64,000 bases of DNA from Deefgea piscis (GTDB lineage: Bacteria > Pseudomonadota > Gammaproteobacteria > Burkholderiales > Chitinibacteraceae). Both the position numbers and the translations under genes were made by a program. Below are positions 43,597 to 53,487 of the stretch, one piece after another. The DNA lies in NCBI RefSeq assembly GCF_019665785.1, contig NZ_CP081149.1, positions 930,001-994,000 of the forward strand, given 5' to 3'. Every line of letters starts with the position of its first letter. Within the stretch, counting starts at the first letter, position 1. The notes beneath the pieces are model-generated. The model did no database searches and was not told the origin of the DNA. It saw only the letters and a program-made list of their open reading frames with translations.

Positions 43597-43716
43597 GGCA
43601 TTATCCGGCGGCAAAAGTAACCGTGCATTGTAGCGCTTTGCCGCAGCGCGGGGTAGTGAAGAGTACGAATGTTCACTTTGCTACCAAAGTGCGGGCTAAG
43701 CGGGCGAATACGGTGC

Positions 43717-44790
43717 TTAGAATAATTCAATACTGCCATTATTCGGGCTGTGTTCTTTGATGCTCATGGCATCGATTGCCGCATTCACAACGCGATTGCG
43801 ACCTTGGTCTTTGGCTTGATATAAAGCTTCATCTGCGCGGCCAAGTACAGTGCTTAAAATTTCAAAATCAAGTAATTGAGTAATGCCAATGCTGATGGTG
43901 ACTTGACCCACTTGTGGAAAATCAAACTTCGCCACCCGCTCGCGAAACCGTTCGACGGCTTGTAGTGCACTGTCCTCAGATTGTGGACCGATCATGATGA
44001 CGAATTCTTCTCCGCCAAATCGAAACAAATGATCTTCGCTGCGAAAGCTGGCCTTCATCAGTTGGGCGATCAAAAGTAACACTTCATCTCCATAAATATG
44101 CCCAAATTGATCGTTGATTCGTTTGAAGTGATCAATATCCATCACAGCGAGGAAATAAGCCTCGTTATCAGAATGGCTGCGGCGTTCACATTCAATGTCT
44201 GTGCTACTGGGCTCGAGATTGTTGATGTTTTTTTGATGCGCCATCACTTTGAAAAATTGTTGCTCTAAGGTTTTGCGATTGAGTAAGCCGGTTAGGGTAT
44301 CGGTTTGGCCATAGTCGAGCAGGGTGCTGTGATTTTCGTAAATTCGCGTCATGCCATGCAGCACATGTAAATCTTTAGCACTTAAGGCGCTGGTATTGCG
44401 GCAGTCGATGAGCAGTTGCGGTTGATTGGCCGAATATAGGCAACGCACCACACGGTAGCCATCCGACGATAAAACGCTGGCTTCGCTTGAGCTGAGTGCT
44501 TGGGTAATCAGGGGATCAAGCTCGGGCGACAGATTGCTAAGGATTTCATGCTCATGCTCATGCCAATGCCAAGATTGCGACATTTGGCCATCTTGCAGGT
44601 GAATCGTGTGTTTGATTTGCCATGCGCAGTCGGTTTGCAGCGGCGCCGCTCGGTAGTGATAGAGATCGAGCTGCTTGAAGTCAAAAATTTCTTGCAAGGT
44701 AATGCACAAGCTTAATGAAAGTGCGTCGCGATCATGCAGGCTAGTCAGTGCTGCTAAAGCGTTTAACATCGTGGTTGGCGCTTGTAGCAT
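43717..44790 (-). CDS. Diguanylate cyclase (GGDEF domain)
   Basis: About 357 residues. ATG 44790 fits AGGAG eight bases upstream; a GTG at 44799 is the alternative. The first 160 residues are a GAF-like soluble sensor without membrane helices; the GGDEF domain (about 170-345) has DTLTGLLNRKTLEQ, VMDIDHFKRINDQFGHIYGDEVLL and the active GGEEF in RFGGEEFVIMIG. It would make c-di-GMP. No RxxD inhibitory site is obvious five residues before GGEEF. Confidence 0.9.
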   Translation of the reverse strand: MLQAPTTMLNALAALTSLHDRDALSLSLCITLQEIFDFKQLDLYHYRAAPLQTDCAWQIKHTIHLQDGQMSQSWHWHEHEHEILSNLSPELDPLITQALSSSEASVLSSDGYRVVRCLYSANQPQLLIDCRNTSALSAKDLHVLHGMTRIYENHSTLLDYGQTDTLTGLLNRKTLEQQFFKVMAHQKNINNLEPSSTDIECERRSHSDNEAYFLAVMDIDHFKRINDQFGHIYGDEVLLLIAQLMKASFRSEDHLFRFGGEEFVIMIGPQSEDSALQAVERFRERVAKFDFPQVGQVTISIGITQLLDFEILSTVLGRADEALYQAKDQGRNRVVNAAIDAMSIKEHSPNNGSIELF

Positions 44791-44931
44791 AAACCACACT
44801 CCTGATTGCGCAAAGTCGCTAAAAATTCAAAATATTGATTTGTACTTTATAGTTGGCGTCAGCTTGGCTTGCAATACCAATATTAATTGAAGATTACTAG
44901 ACGCTTAAACTGTAAGTGCGAGGAAAATACT

Positions 44932-45891
44932 GTGAATGCGATGAATCCTTCGGACTATCTAGCGCCGGCATTGGCCTTTGCGGCGCAAGCGGGTTTAACC
45001 AATCTGCAAATAACGCAAGAAATTCCGTCGTTTTATGGGCATGTGGTGTTGCTGCGGGCCGAGCAGGGTGAGTTTGTCGTTAAATTTTCTCGGCAAGCTG
45101 GGCGCTTGGCCTCTGAAATCATCGCCCTGAATCGCTTACGAGTGCATAGCGTATTACCAATGTCCGAGGTTTTAGAGCATCGCGAAATTTTGGGTGAACA
45201 TGGCAAGCTCGATACCTTTCTGATGCCGCGTTTATTGGGCGTTCCTGCATGGGAATTACCCAATCCTTTGCCTAATCCGGTACAAACGGCGCAGCGGATT
45301 GTTGAGCAAATGTTGGCGTGGCATGCGGTAAGTGATGCGCGAGGTTTTGAACATGCCAATGGTGAGTTCACACCGGAATTTTTACCCGCATTTGAATCGT
45401 GGACGCGGCCGTTGCTGGATGGTTTGAATACTGCAAATTCGCCGTTTTCTGCGCCATTACGCAGCGCGTTTGCCAAGCTGTGGGCTGAGCGTGAACGCAT
45501 GTTGGCGCCCATTACGGGGCCATCGTCACTGTGCCACGATGACCCCCACGCGTGTAATTTTTTATATGACGCAAGTAGCGGCTTGCCGCTTGCTGCCATT
45601 GATCCGTGTGATGTGGCATTTCGCCATCGTGAGCAGGATATTTTTCATTTGGCAGATGCATTTGCCGATTGGCGCTTATTGGAAAGCTATATCGAGCAGC
45701 ATCCTTTAGCGGATGGCTTTGCGGCGCGGCGTTGGTTTTTTTCTTTGTGGGACGATGTAAAGCATAGCCAGAATGTGGCTTGGTACGATGCGGCGTGGTT
45801 CGCGAATAAATTCGCGCAATTGGCGCAGCTAGATGCTGATTTTCAAAGCGTGGCCAATGCCGCCAGCGCCGCGCATCCAGCCTCGAATTAA
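44932..45891 (+). CDS. Phosphotransferase with aminoglycoside/choline-kinase fold (APH)
   Basis: A 319-residue protein from GTG 44932, chosen because GAGGAAAA sits six bases upstream. N-lobe Lys in GEFVVKFSRQ, Brenner motif LCHDDPHACNFLYD (catalytic Asp and Asn) and the metal Asp in LAAIDPCDVAFRHREQD. The substrate is unknown: the family phosphorylates choline, amino sugars, homoserine or antibiotics. Nothing in the neighbourhood points to drug resistance. Followed by a 49-bp repeat and the YajR-type transporter. Confidence 0.85.
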   Translation: MNAMNPSDYLAPALAFAAQAGLTNLQITQEIPSFYGHVVLLRAEQGEFVVKFSRQAGRLASEIIALNRLRVHSVLPMSEVLEHREILGEHGKLDTFLMPRLLGVPAWELPNPLPNPVQTAQRIVEQMLAWHAVSDARGFEHANGEFTPEFLPAFESWTRPLLDGLNTANSPFSAPLRSAFAKLWAERERMLAPITGPSSLCHDDPHACNFLYDASSGLPLAAIDPCDVAFRHREQDIFHLADAFADWRLLESYIEQHPLADGFAARRWFFSLWDDVKHSQNVAWYDAAWFANKFAQLAQLDADFQSVANAASAAHPASN

Positions 45892-46020
45892 GTGCAAATT
45901 GTGGGGAATTGCTGCGTCTGCGTAGTGATGGGCTGCTCGGTCTTTCATTTGCTTGGGTACAAATGAGAGCAGTATTTGCCAGCTTGGGTGCTGATGCGGT
46001 GTGGCAGGGCATTTATCTAT

Positions 46021-46069
46021 AGGTATTTAGCTATCGGCATTGAATTAAATAGCTTGTATCGATATACCC
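46021..46069 (+). repeat. 49-bp intergenic palindromic element, copy C
   Basis: Begins AGGTATTTAG and ends GATATACCC, with internal AGCTAT/ATAGCT. It lies between two rightward genes. Confidence 0.7.
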
Positions 46070-46192
46070 TTTGAATATGGCCAGTCTGGATAGGGATGTG
46101 CTGCAGGTATTCTTAATCAATCATAAAGCAAACACTGCCATCCTGAGGCTGAGCTGTTAAAATCGCCCATCCTTTTGTTGATGTGGCTGCTG

Positions 46193-47587
46193 ATGTCTGT
46201 TTCTCCTACTATGTCGGCGTTAGAATTGCGCGCCGCAAGCAGCCTAGCTGGGCTGTATGCACTTCGCATGCTGGGCATGTTTTTGATCTTGCCAGTGTTT
46301 GCGGTTTACGCGGGGCATTTGCCCGGCGGTGAAAATCACACCATGGTCGGTTTGGCCTTTGGTGCTTATGGCTTAACGCAAGCTTTGCTGCAATTGCCAT
46401 TTGGCATGTGGTCTGATCATGTTGGCCGCAAAAAAGTCATTTATATCGGCTTGGCGCTGTTTGCCATTGGCTCGATTATGTGTGCCATGGCGGACCATAT
46501 TGCGTGGTTGATTGTGGGCCGTGCAGTGCAGGGCGCGGGGGCGATTTCGGCGGCAGTGACCGCGTTATTGGCTGACTTAACCCGCGAAGAGCATCGCACT
46601 AAAGCGATGGCGATGATTGGCGCGTCAATTGCGTCAACCTTTGCTATTTCTCTGGTGGCCGCGCCCAAACTCGCCGAATGGATAGGCTTGCCGGGGATTT
46701 TCTTACTCACCGCTGGTCTTACTATTGCCGCTTTGATCGGCGTGTGGAAAGTGGTGCCTAATCCCGCAGTATCGCGTTTTCATTCCGATGCTGAAGCCAA
46801 TGCCAGCCGCTTGCCGCAAGTGTTAAAAGACCCGCAATTACTGCGTTTGAATTACGGTGTTTTTGCGCTACACGCTTCGCAAATGGCCATGTTTACCGTG
46901 ATGCCCTTGCTACTCAAGCAAATTGGTGGCATTGATGTGGCTCATCATTGGTGGGTGTATTTGCCGGTCGTGTTGGTCGGTTTTGTGTTGATGGTGCCGG
47001 CAATTATTTATGGTGAGAAAAAAAACCACCTTAAAGAAGTGTTTTTATTTGCCATCGCGCTGATGTTTGCCGCGCAACTGGGCATGACTTTATGGATGCC
47101 CAGCCTCACGTGGATTGTGGCTTGGCTAGGGGTGTATTTTATTGCCTTTAATATTTTAGAAGCCACCCAACCGTCGTTGATTTCTAAAATCGCTCCCACC
47201 GCCGCCAAAGGCACCGCGATGGGTGTTTACAACACCTGCCAAGCGGCGAGTATGTTTATGGGCTCGGCATTAGCGGGGTATTTATACCAAGAGTTTCAAA
47301 GCCCTATGCCGGTGTTTGCGCTGTGCGCATTACTGATGGCCGTGTGGCTTTTAGTCTCATGGGGAATGCAAGCGCCACTGCCGGTCAAAACCAAAATGTT
47401 CCACATTGGTGAGGAATGGTCAGGCGATGTAGGCCGACTGTCTGCTAAACTAGGCGCCATTGATGGTGTAAAAGAAGCCGTGGTTTTGATCGACGAGCGC
47501 GTCGCCCTGCTCAAAGTGATGCAAGCGGGCTATGACGAAGCTGAAGTCGATCGACTCATCGCTGAAACCAATATCGCTACGACATAA
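46193..47587 (+). CDS. YajR-type MFS transporter with C-terminal YAM domain
   Basis: A 464-residue inner-membrane transporter. Twelve helices start with AGLYALRMLGMFLILPVFAVYAG; motif A is GMWSDHVGRKKVI between TM2 and TM3. The C-terminal 70 residues (LSAKLGAIDGVKEAVVLIDERVALLKVMQAGYDEAEVDRLIAE) form the ferredoxin-like YAM domain described for E. coli YajR. The substrate is unknown. No start has a good Shine-Dalgarno; ATG 46181 and 46211 are alternatives. Confidence 0.88.
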   Translation: MSVSPTMSALELRAASSLAGLYALRMLGMFLILPVFAVYAGHLPGGENHTMVGLAFGAYGLTQALLQLPFGMWSDHVGRKKVIYIGLALFAIGSIMCAMADHIAWLIVGRAVQGAGAISAAVTALLADLTREEHRTKAMAMIGASIASTFAISLVAAPKLAEWIGLPGIFLLTAGLTIAALIGVWKVVPNPAVSRFHSDAEANASRLPQVLKDPQLLRLNYGVFALHASQMAMFTVMPLLLKQIGGIDVAHHWWVYLPVVLVGFVLMVPAIIYGEKKNHLKEVFLFAIALMFAAQLGMTLWMPSLTWIVAWLGVYFIAFNILEATQPSLISKIAPTAAKGTAMGVYNTCQAASMFMGSALAGYLYQEFQSPMPVFALCALLMAVWLLVSWGMQAPLPVKTKMFHIGEEWSGDVGRLSAKLGAIDGVKEAVVLIDERVALLKVMQAGYDEAEVDRLIAETNIATT

Positions 47588-47646
47588 ATTGTGCGGTGCT
47601 AGGCGCCGTAAAAATTGAATTGATTTAAAAAAACTGGAGCAAATGA

Positions 47647-48162
47647 ATGGCCTCATTAAATAAAGTATTGCTAATTGGTAATTTGGGTAGAGACCCAGAA
47701 ACGCGCTTTATGCCTAATGGCAATGCAGTATGTAATTTTTCGATTGCGACCACTGAGAGCTGGAAAGACAAGCAATCTGGCCAAAAGCAAGAAAAAACCG
47801 AATGGCATAACATCAGCATGTATGGCCGCTTGGCTGAAATTGCCGGCCAATACTTAAAAAAAGGCAGCAGCGTGTATATCGAAGGTCGTTTGCAAACTCG
47901 CAAATGGCAAGATAAGCAAACGGGTGCTGATCGCTACACCACTGAAATTATCGCTGATGAAATGAAAATGCTCGGCGGGCGTGGTGATACCGGTGGTAAC
48001 GCCGGCGGTGGTTACAACCAGCAAGGCGGTGGTGATGATTTCAACCAAGAATACAGCGCCCCAGTGCAACAGCAACAACAAGCACCACGCCAAGCACCAC
48101 CACAAGCTGCGGCAAAACCGGCGCGTAATTTTGACGACTTTGAAGACGATATTCCTTTCTGA
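47647..48162 (+). CDS. ssb: Single-stranded DNA-binding protein
   Basis: A 171-residue tetrameric OB-fold protein for replication, repair and recombination. [17 protein letters not shown] is the classical start, with [18 protein letters not shown] and [17 protein letters not shown] in the OB fold. A Gly/Gln-rich linker leads to the acidic tip [10 protein letters not shown] that binds partner proteins. GGAG precedes ATG 47647. Confidence 0.97.
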   Translation: MASLNKVLLIGNLGRDPETRFMPNGNAVCNFSIATTESWKDKQSGQKQEKTEWHNISMYGRLAEIAGQYLKKGSSVYIEGRLQTRKWQDKQTGADRYTTEIIADEMKMLGGRGDTGGNAGGGYNQQGGGDDFNQEYSAPVQQQQQAPRQAPPQAAAKPARNFDDFEDDIPF

Positions 48163-48197
48163 ACCGAGTCGGTTTAGCGAGTCGTTAATTTAGCTGT

Positions 48198-48230
48198 AAA
48201 AAAACCCTCAATTGTTTTGAGGGTTTTTTT
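48198..48230 (+). terminator. Intrinsic terminator of ssb
   Basis: Stem AAACCCTCAA/TTGAGGGTTT with a short TTGT-type loop, A-run before and T-run after. Confidence 0.88.
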
Positions 48231-48285
48231 ATGGCCTATCGATCGGTATCGGCAAAATTCTGCGCCAGCCATCCGACGTTTGTGT

Positions 48286-48334
48286 ATGTATATGGCTGTA
48301 ATATTTATAAATAAAAGTTTACAGCCATATACCT
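48286..48334 (-). repeat. 49-bp intergenic palindromic element, copy D
   Basis: On the minus strand it begins AGGTATATGG. It has a perfect 14-bp stem (GTATATGGCTGTAA and its complement) around an AT-rich loop and lies between convergent ssb and the OsmC-YcaO gene. It is the most symmetrical and most divergent copy. Confidence 0.6.
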
Positions 48335-48352
48335 ATCGACAATGCCTAAAGC

Positions 48353-50560
48353 TTAAGTGTTCGACATCCCCGCTGCGGTTGCGCGTGCGGTGTGCAGTTT
48401 TTGGTAGCTATCGATGATGCGCTGGTGGCGATCAAGTCCTTCTAGTTGCATGCTGGTTGGCGTCAAGCCATAAAAGCGGATGGTATCGTTGATTGAGCCG
48501 ATCACCGCGTCGATCCTTTCGTTGCCAAACATGCGACGGAAGTTGACCTCGTAGTCGGCCAGTTCCATCTCATCATCCATCTCAACTTCAAGTACCACAT
48601 TCATCGCTTGATAAAACAATACGCGATCAAGGGTGTTGTCGTTGTACTGCAAGAAAGCACCGACGAGCTCATGCGCTTCAGGATATTGATGCAAGGCCAG
48701 ATGAATCAATAGTTTGAGTTCGAGTACGGTGAGTTGACCCCAAACGGTATTTTCATCAAAGGCAATGCCAATTAAGTCGGTGATGGTTGAGTAATCACCC
48801 AGCTCGTTGTCTTCTAAACGATCGAGCAGGGCCACTAGACGCACATCACTTAGGCGGTGCAAGTTCAAAATATCTTCGCGGAACAATAGCGCTTTATTGG
48901 TGTTATCCCAGACCAAGTCGTCGATCGGGTAAATTTCCGAATAGCCAGGTACCACAATGCGGCAGGCGATAGCACCGAGTTGATCGTACACCGCCATATA
49001 GGCTTGTTTGCCCATGTCGGCCAAAATGCCAAATAGGGTAGCCGCTTCGTCGGCATTGGCGTTGTCGCCTTGGCTGGAGAAATCCCACTCAACAAATTCG
49101 TACTGCGCTTTGGCACTGAAAAAGCGCCAAGACACAATGCCGCTTGAATCAATAAAATGCTCGACAAAGTTATTCGGTTCAGTCAAAGCTTGGCTCTCAA
49201 AGGTTGGCCGAGGCAAATCATTTAAGCCTTCAAAACTACGCCCTTGCAGCAACTCGGTTAGGCTGCGCTCTAAGGCGACTTCTAAGCTCGGGTGCGCGCC
49301 GAATGAGGCAAATACGCCGCCGGTACGTGGGTTCATCAGCGTAACGCACATGACCGGATATACACCGCCAAGCGATGCGTCTTTTACGATGACTGGGAAG
49401 CCTTGCTCTTCTAAGCCTTGAATGCCCGCTAAAATGCTCGGGTATTTCTCCAGTACGGCTTGCGGTACATCGGGCAGCGTGATTTCGCCCTCGAGAATTT
49501 CGCGTTTCACTGCGCGCTCGAAGATTTCTGATAGGCATTGCACTTGCGCTTCGGCCAAGGTATTGCCGGCGCTCATGCCGTTACTCACAAACAGGTTTTC
49601 GAGCAAATTGCTTGGGAAATACACCGTTTCGCCGTCTGATTGACGCACAAACGGTAAGCAGCAGATGCCGCGCGCCGCATTACCTGAATTGGTGTCAATC
49701 AAATGCGAGCCAAGTAGCTCGTCATCGGGGTTGAAAATTGGCAGGCAATAGTCATCGAGGATTTCAGTCGGTAGCGCATTGTTTGGGCCCGGCTTAAACC
49801 AGCGCTCATTCGGGTAATGCACAAACTCGGCATTGGCAATGTCGGTGCCCCAAAACTGGCCGGCATAAAAGAAATTGCAGTTGAGTCGCTCGATAAATTC
49901 GCCCAAGGCCGATGCCAATGCGCTTTCTTTGCTCGCGCCTTTGCCATTGGTAAAACACATTGGTGAGTGCGCGTCGCGAATATGTAGCGACCAAACATTG
50001 GGGATGATATTGCGCCACGAAGCGATTTCAATCTTCATGCCCAAGTTGGCCAATAGGCCAGACATATTGGCGATGGTTTGCTCGAGCGGTAGATCTTTAC
50101 CAACGATATAGGTGGCGGCGTCCGCATCGGGGTTTAAGGTCAACAAAGCCTGCGCATCGGCATCTAAATTATCGACTTCTTCAATGATAAATTCAGGCCC
50201 CGTTTGCACGACTTTTTTGACTGTGCAGCGCTCAATCGAGCGCAAAATGCCTTGTCGATCTTTGTCCGAGATTTCTTTGGGTAATTCCACCTGAATTTTG
50301 AATATTTGCTGATAGCGGTTTTCTGGATCAACAATATTGTTTTGCGATAGACGAATATGCTCGGTTGAAATACCGCGCGTATCGCAATACAACTTCACAA
50401 AATACGCCGCGCACAATGCCGATGACGCTAAAAAATAGTCGAACGGCCCGGGTGCCGAGCCATCGCCTTTGTAGCGGATCGGCTGATCGGCCACCACCGT
50501 GAAATCATCGAACTTGGCTTCAAGACGAAGCTTGTCGAGAAAATTAACCTTAATTTCCAT
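48353..50560 (-). CDS. OsmC-YcaO fusion protein
   Basis: A 735-residue two-domain protein. Residues 1-140 are OsmC-like, with Cys in SSALCAAYFVKLYC and another in ERCTVKKVV. From about 190 the YcaO domain begins: FTNGKGASKESALASALGEFIERLNCNFF, LCEIFERA-type helix (QCLSEIFERAVK) and later ATP-binding Glu-rich segments. The C-terminal third contains TPR-like helices. E. coli YcaO (586 residues, no OsmC) takes part in beta-methylthiolation of ribosomal protein S12; other YcaO proteins cyclodehydrate peptides. No RiPP precursor or protease is nearby, so an S12-type role is more likely. The gene stands alone. Confidence 0.9.
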   Translation of the reverse strand: MEIKVNFLDKLRLEAKFDDFTVVADQPIRYKGDGSAPGPFDYFLASSALCAAYFVKLYCDTRGISTEHIRLSQNNIVDPENRYQQIFKIQVELPKEISDKDRQGILRSIERCTVKKVVQTGPEFIIEEVDNLDADAQALLTLNPDADAATYIVGKDLPLEQTIANMSGLLANLGMKIEIASWRNIIPNVWSLHIRDAHSPMCFTNGKGASKESALASALGEFIERLNCNFFYAGQFWGTDIANAEFVHYPNERWFKPGPNNALPTEILDDYCLPIFNPDDELLGSHLIDTNSGNAARGICCLPFVRQSDGETVYFPSNLLENLFVSNGMSAGNTLAEAQVQCLSEIFERAVKREILEGEITLPDVPQAVLEKYPSILAGIQGLEEQGFPVIVKDASLGGVYPVMCVTLMNPRTGGVFASFGAHPSLEVALERSLTELLQGRSFEGLNDLPRPTFESQALTEPNNFVEHFIDSSGIVSWRFFSAKAQYEFVEWDFSSQGDNANADEAATLFGILADMGKQAYMAVYDQLGAIACRIVVPGYSEIYPIDDLVWDNTNKALLFREDILNLHRLSDVRLVALLDRLEDNELGDYSTITDLIGIAFDENTVWGQLTVLELKLLIHLALHQYPEAHELVGAFLQYNDNTLDRVLFYQAMNVVLEVEMDDEMELADYEVNFRRMFGNERIDAVIGSINDTIRFYGLTPTSMQLEGLDRHQRIIDSYQKLHTARATAAGMSNT

Positions 50561-50944
50561 GGCAGAATTCCTTAAATAGCACGCATATTGAGTTAGCGCG
50601 CATTATCCGGATTTTTGCCGCTGTAGTCCTGCGCTTTGCAGTAATACCGCCAACGAGCTAGTAGTCTCAAGTGCGTTGCGCTTCATTTTGCTACTGATCG
50701 ATGATGGCGCATTGCCGTGCTTGGCTTCAGAGCACTGGCGTAATGATGGTCGTGTTTTTGTTGATGAGTAAGTTATAGTATTGTTTTATGTAATTATTGA
50801 TGGTTGAATACCTTATCTTTGTTTTAACAATGCAGTATTTCTTGATTTATCGCTGTGCATTGCAAAATTATGCAGCGCCATTTTTTTTGGCAGGCGTTGA
50901 CCGAGTTATCATTCTTTATCAATTAATTTAGTTTTGGAGTACGC
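50561..50944. other. Divergent intergenic region between osmC-ycaO and GAF-GGDEF genes
   Basis: About 380 bases, AT-rich from 50760 to 50935. Promoter region for both genes. No RNA or repeat recognised. Confidence 0.4.
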
Positions 50945-51994
50945 ATGTTACCGGCCCCCATCCCGAGCAATGAAGACGAAAGAATGGCCTCATTGCGTAA
51001 GATGTTATTGCTGTCTACGCCCGACGAAGAGGTATTCGATCGCGTCGTTCGCATGACCAAGCGGGTGTTTAATGTGCCGATTGTTTTGGTGTCGCTCATT
51101 GATGAAAACCGGCAGTGGTTTAAATCCTGCATGGGTTTACCGGTGAGAGAGACTGGGCGGGACATTTCTTTTTGTGGCCATGCCATTCTGGGCGATGATT
51201 TATTCGTGATTCCCGATGCGCGCCAAGATATTCGCTTTGCCGATAATCCGCTGGTGCTGGATGCGCCTTATGTGATTTTTTATGCCGGTCGGCCATTAAA
51301 AAATGCCGATGGGCATAATGTTGGCACTTTATGCATTATTGATCACATGCCTCGTGAACTGTCTGATGAAGAACGCAATTGTTTGCATGATTTGGGTAGC
51401 TGGGTAGAACAAGTTTTTTTAACCCGAGAATTGAGCGAATCGCAGCAAATGATGTTTGCTGAATTGTGCGAAGTGAAGCGTGCTTCTGTCCTTGATCCTT
51501 TACTGAATATTTGGCATCGCGGCGCCATTATGGATTTGCTGCAGCGTGAAATGGCACGCGCTGGGCGTAGCCATATGCCTTTGGCTTTGATGATGGTGGA
51601 TGTGGATTATTTCAAGCAAGTTAATGATGAGTACGGTCATCCGGTTGGCGATCAGTTATTGATTGAATTTGTGCGGATGATTAAGTTGTGCTTACGCTCT
51701 TATGATCATTTAGGTCGCTATGGCGGCGATGAATTTATTATTGTTTTGCCTGATATTCAACATGAGCATGCGGTTGAAAAAGCCAATGCGATTTTACTCG
51801 CGATTCAAAACACACCATTATTAATCAATCAGCAAGCCATTACGATGTCCGCGAGTATCGGTGTGGCCACCATACCGGCTGAGATGTCATGCAGTGTCAG
51901 TGACATGATTCAGCGGGCGGACGATGCTTTATTAGTGGCCAAAAAGAAGGGGCGAGGGCGAGTTGAAGTCGCTCCTGCAGTCGCGAATCACTAA
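50945..51994 (+). CDS. GAF-GGDEF diguanylate cyclase
   Basis: A 349-residue cytoplasmic protein. GAF domain about 20-165 (VFNVPIVLVSLIDENRQWFKSCMGLP; RDISFCGHAI; VGTLCIIDHMPREL), which resembles GAF sensors that bind small ligands or haem-like groups. GGDEF domain about 180-345 with DVDYFKQVNDEYGHPVGDQLL and the active motif RYGGDEFIIVLP. Predicted to synthesise c-di-GMP. Just upstream of flavohemoglobin, but the strong NsrR site separates them into different units. Confidence 0.92.
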   Translation: MLPAPIPSNEDERMASLRKMLLLSTPDEEVFDRVVRMTKRVFNVPIVLVSLIDENRQWFKSCMGLPVRETGRDISFCGHAILGDDLFVIPDARQDIRFADNPLVLDAPYVIFYAGRPLKNADGHNVGTLCIIDHMPRELSDEERNCLHDLGSWVEQVFLTRELSESQQMMFAELCEVKRASVLDPLLNIWHRGAIMDLLQREMARAGRSHMPLALMMVDVDYFKQVNDEYGHPVGDQLLIEFVRMIKLCLRSYDHLGRYGGDEFIIVLPDIQHEHAVEKANAILLAIQNTPLLINQQAITMSASIGVATIPAEMSCSVSDMIQRADDALLVAKKKGRGRVEVAPAVANH

Positions 51995-52073
51995 AGCATA
52001 AATCCTGACATTAGTATTGTGATGAATGGTCGCGGCAAAATACCGCAATGCCGTGTCTTTTCTTATGTTCATA

Positions 52074-52096
52074 AATATGTATAATAAATACATCTT
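52074..52096. promoter_or_regulatory. NsrR operator upstream of hmp
   Basis: A 23-base imperfect palindrome with ATGTAT and TACATCTT half-sites matches the E. coli-type NsrR consensus (AAGATGYATTT-N-AAATRCATCTT) at 20 of 23 positions, 24 bases before the hmp start. NsrR is an NO-sensing [4Fe-4S] repressor that commonly controls hmp. Confidence 0.85.
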
Positions 52097-52119
52097 TATG
52101 AACTGATGTAGGAATAACC

Positions 52120-53316
52120 ATGCTTAATTTGACTGATCGTGACTTAGTTCGCGCCACCGCGCCGATTCTTAAACAGCATGGTGTGGCGTTAACTACGCAT
52201 TTTTATGCGCGAATGTTTCAGCATAATCCAGAACTCAAACAGATTTTTAACGAAGGCAATCAGCAGTCAGGCGCCCAGCAACAAGCGCTGGCGATGGCGG
52301 TTGCGGCGTATGCAGAACACATTGATAACCCCAGCGTATTGGCGCCGGTATTAACGCGCATTGCCAATAAACACATCAGCTTGGGCATCCGCCCCGAGCA
52401 TTACCCGATTGTTGGTCATCATTTATTGGCTTCGATTCGAGAAGTGCTGGGTGCTGCCGCTACGGATGAATTGATTGCTGCTTGGGCCGCAGCTTATGGC
52501 CAACTGGCGGATGTATTGATAGCCGAAGAAGCGCAATTGTATGCTGCTGCCGCATTCAAAAGCGGTGGCTGGACGGGCTGGCGTGGTTTTGTGGTGGCAA
52601 AAAAAGTAGTCGAAAGCAGTGAAATTACGTCGTTTTATTTACGCCCAGCCGATGGCGGCGCGGTCCCGGATTATTTGCCAGGGCAATATATTTCGGTGCG
52701 AATGTTTGTGCCTGAATGGCAATTGATGCAGCCGCGGCAGTACAGTTTGTCGGATGCGCCGGGGCAAGATTATTTGCGCATTTCAGTTAAGCGTGAGCAA
52801 AACCAGCAAATCATCGGTCAAGTCTCGAACCTATTGCATAGCACGATTGAAGTGGGTGACGTGATTGATGTTGCACCACCAGCTGGTGATTTTGTCTTGC
52901 ATACCGATCGCAGTAGTCCCGTGGTGTTGATCAGTGGTGGCGTTGGGATTACCCCGATGATGGCGATGCTGCAGCATTTGCATGCCACAGGCACTGAGCG
53001 CCAAGTGAACTCAATTCATGCTTGCCGCAATCCTGAGGTGCATGCATTTAAACAGCAGGTGCAGCAATTGACTGCTGCCAAGGCTAATTTCGCTGCGACG
53101 GTTTTTTATGATCAAGCCGATCCCGCAGCCAGCCATCACCTTGGCCCAATTGATTTGGCCAAGCTGGCTGATCGGGTGATTTTGCCGGATGCGGATTATT
53201 ATTTGTGCGGCCCTTTGGCGTTTATGCAGGCACAGATTAAATCGCTGCAGGCTTTGGGCGTGAGTGGTGAGCGAATTCATGCCGAAGCATTTGGCACCGG
53301 TGGCGTGAGCGTTTAA
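52120..53316 (+). CDS. hmp: Flavohemoglobin, nitric oxide dioxygenase
   Basis: A 398-residue NO-detoxifying enzyme. Globin domain about 1-138 with the proximal His in RPEHYPIVGHHLL; FAD domain about 150-255 with the RQYSLSD flavin motif; NAD domain about 260-398 with VVLISGGVGITPMMAML and DYYLCGPLAFM. It oxidises NO to nitrate with O2 and NADH. Controlled by the NsrR operator just upstream, so induction by NO is expected. Confidence 0.96.
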   Translation: MLNLTDRDLVRATAPILKQHGVALTTHFYARMFQHNPELKQIFNEGNQQSGAQQQALAMAVAAYAEHIDNPSVLAPVLTRIANKHISLGIRPEHYPIVGHHLLASIREVLGAAATDELIAAWAAAYGQLADVLIAEEAQLYAAAAFKSGGWTGWRGFVVAKKVVESSEITSFYLRPADGGAVPDYLPGQYISVRMFVPEWQLMQPRQYSLSDAPGQDYLRISVKREQNQQIIGQVSNLLHSTIEVGDVIDVAPPAGDFVLHTDRSSPVVLISGGVGITPMMAMLQHLHATGTERQVNSIHACRNPEVHAFKQQVQQLTAAKANFAATVFYDQADPAASHHLGPIDLAKLADRVILPDADYYLCGPLAFMQAQIKSLQALGVSGERIHAEAFGTGGVSV

Positions 53317-53383
53317 TTGACGCAGCGCTAAAGCCGTATTTTCCCAGCGTATGGTGCAAAACGCCATGCGCTGCGGCTTGTGT

Positions 53384-53432
53384 GGGTATATTAATGTTGA
53401 CTATATTTTGTATGATCTAGATGAATATACCC
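53384..53432 (+). repeat. 49-bp intergenic palindromic element, copy E
   Basis: GGGTATATT at the left and AATATACCC at the right form a perfect 9-bp end pair; 49 bases. Located between convergent hmp and the sigma-54 activator gene. Confidence 0.75.
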
Positions 53433-53487
53433 TGTAACATCAGCAGCAAATCTAAACGGCTGTGATGCAATGCTGAGGTGGCTGGAT

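Noticed and set aside
45892..46020. A possible tRNA or small RNA gene after the APH-like gene
   Set aside because: No cloverleaf or CCA end and no terminator; only ordinary intergenic sequence was seen.
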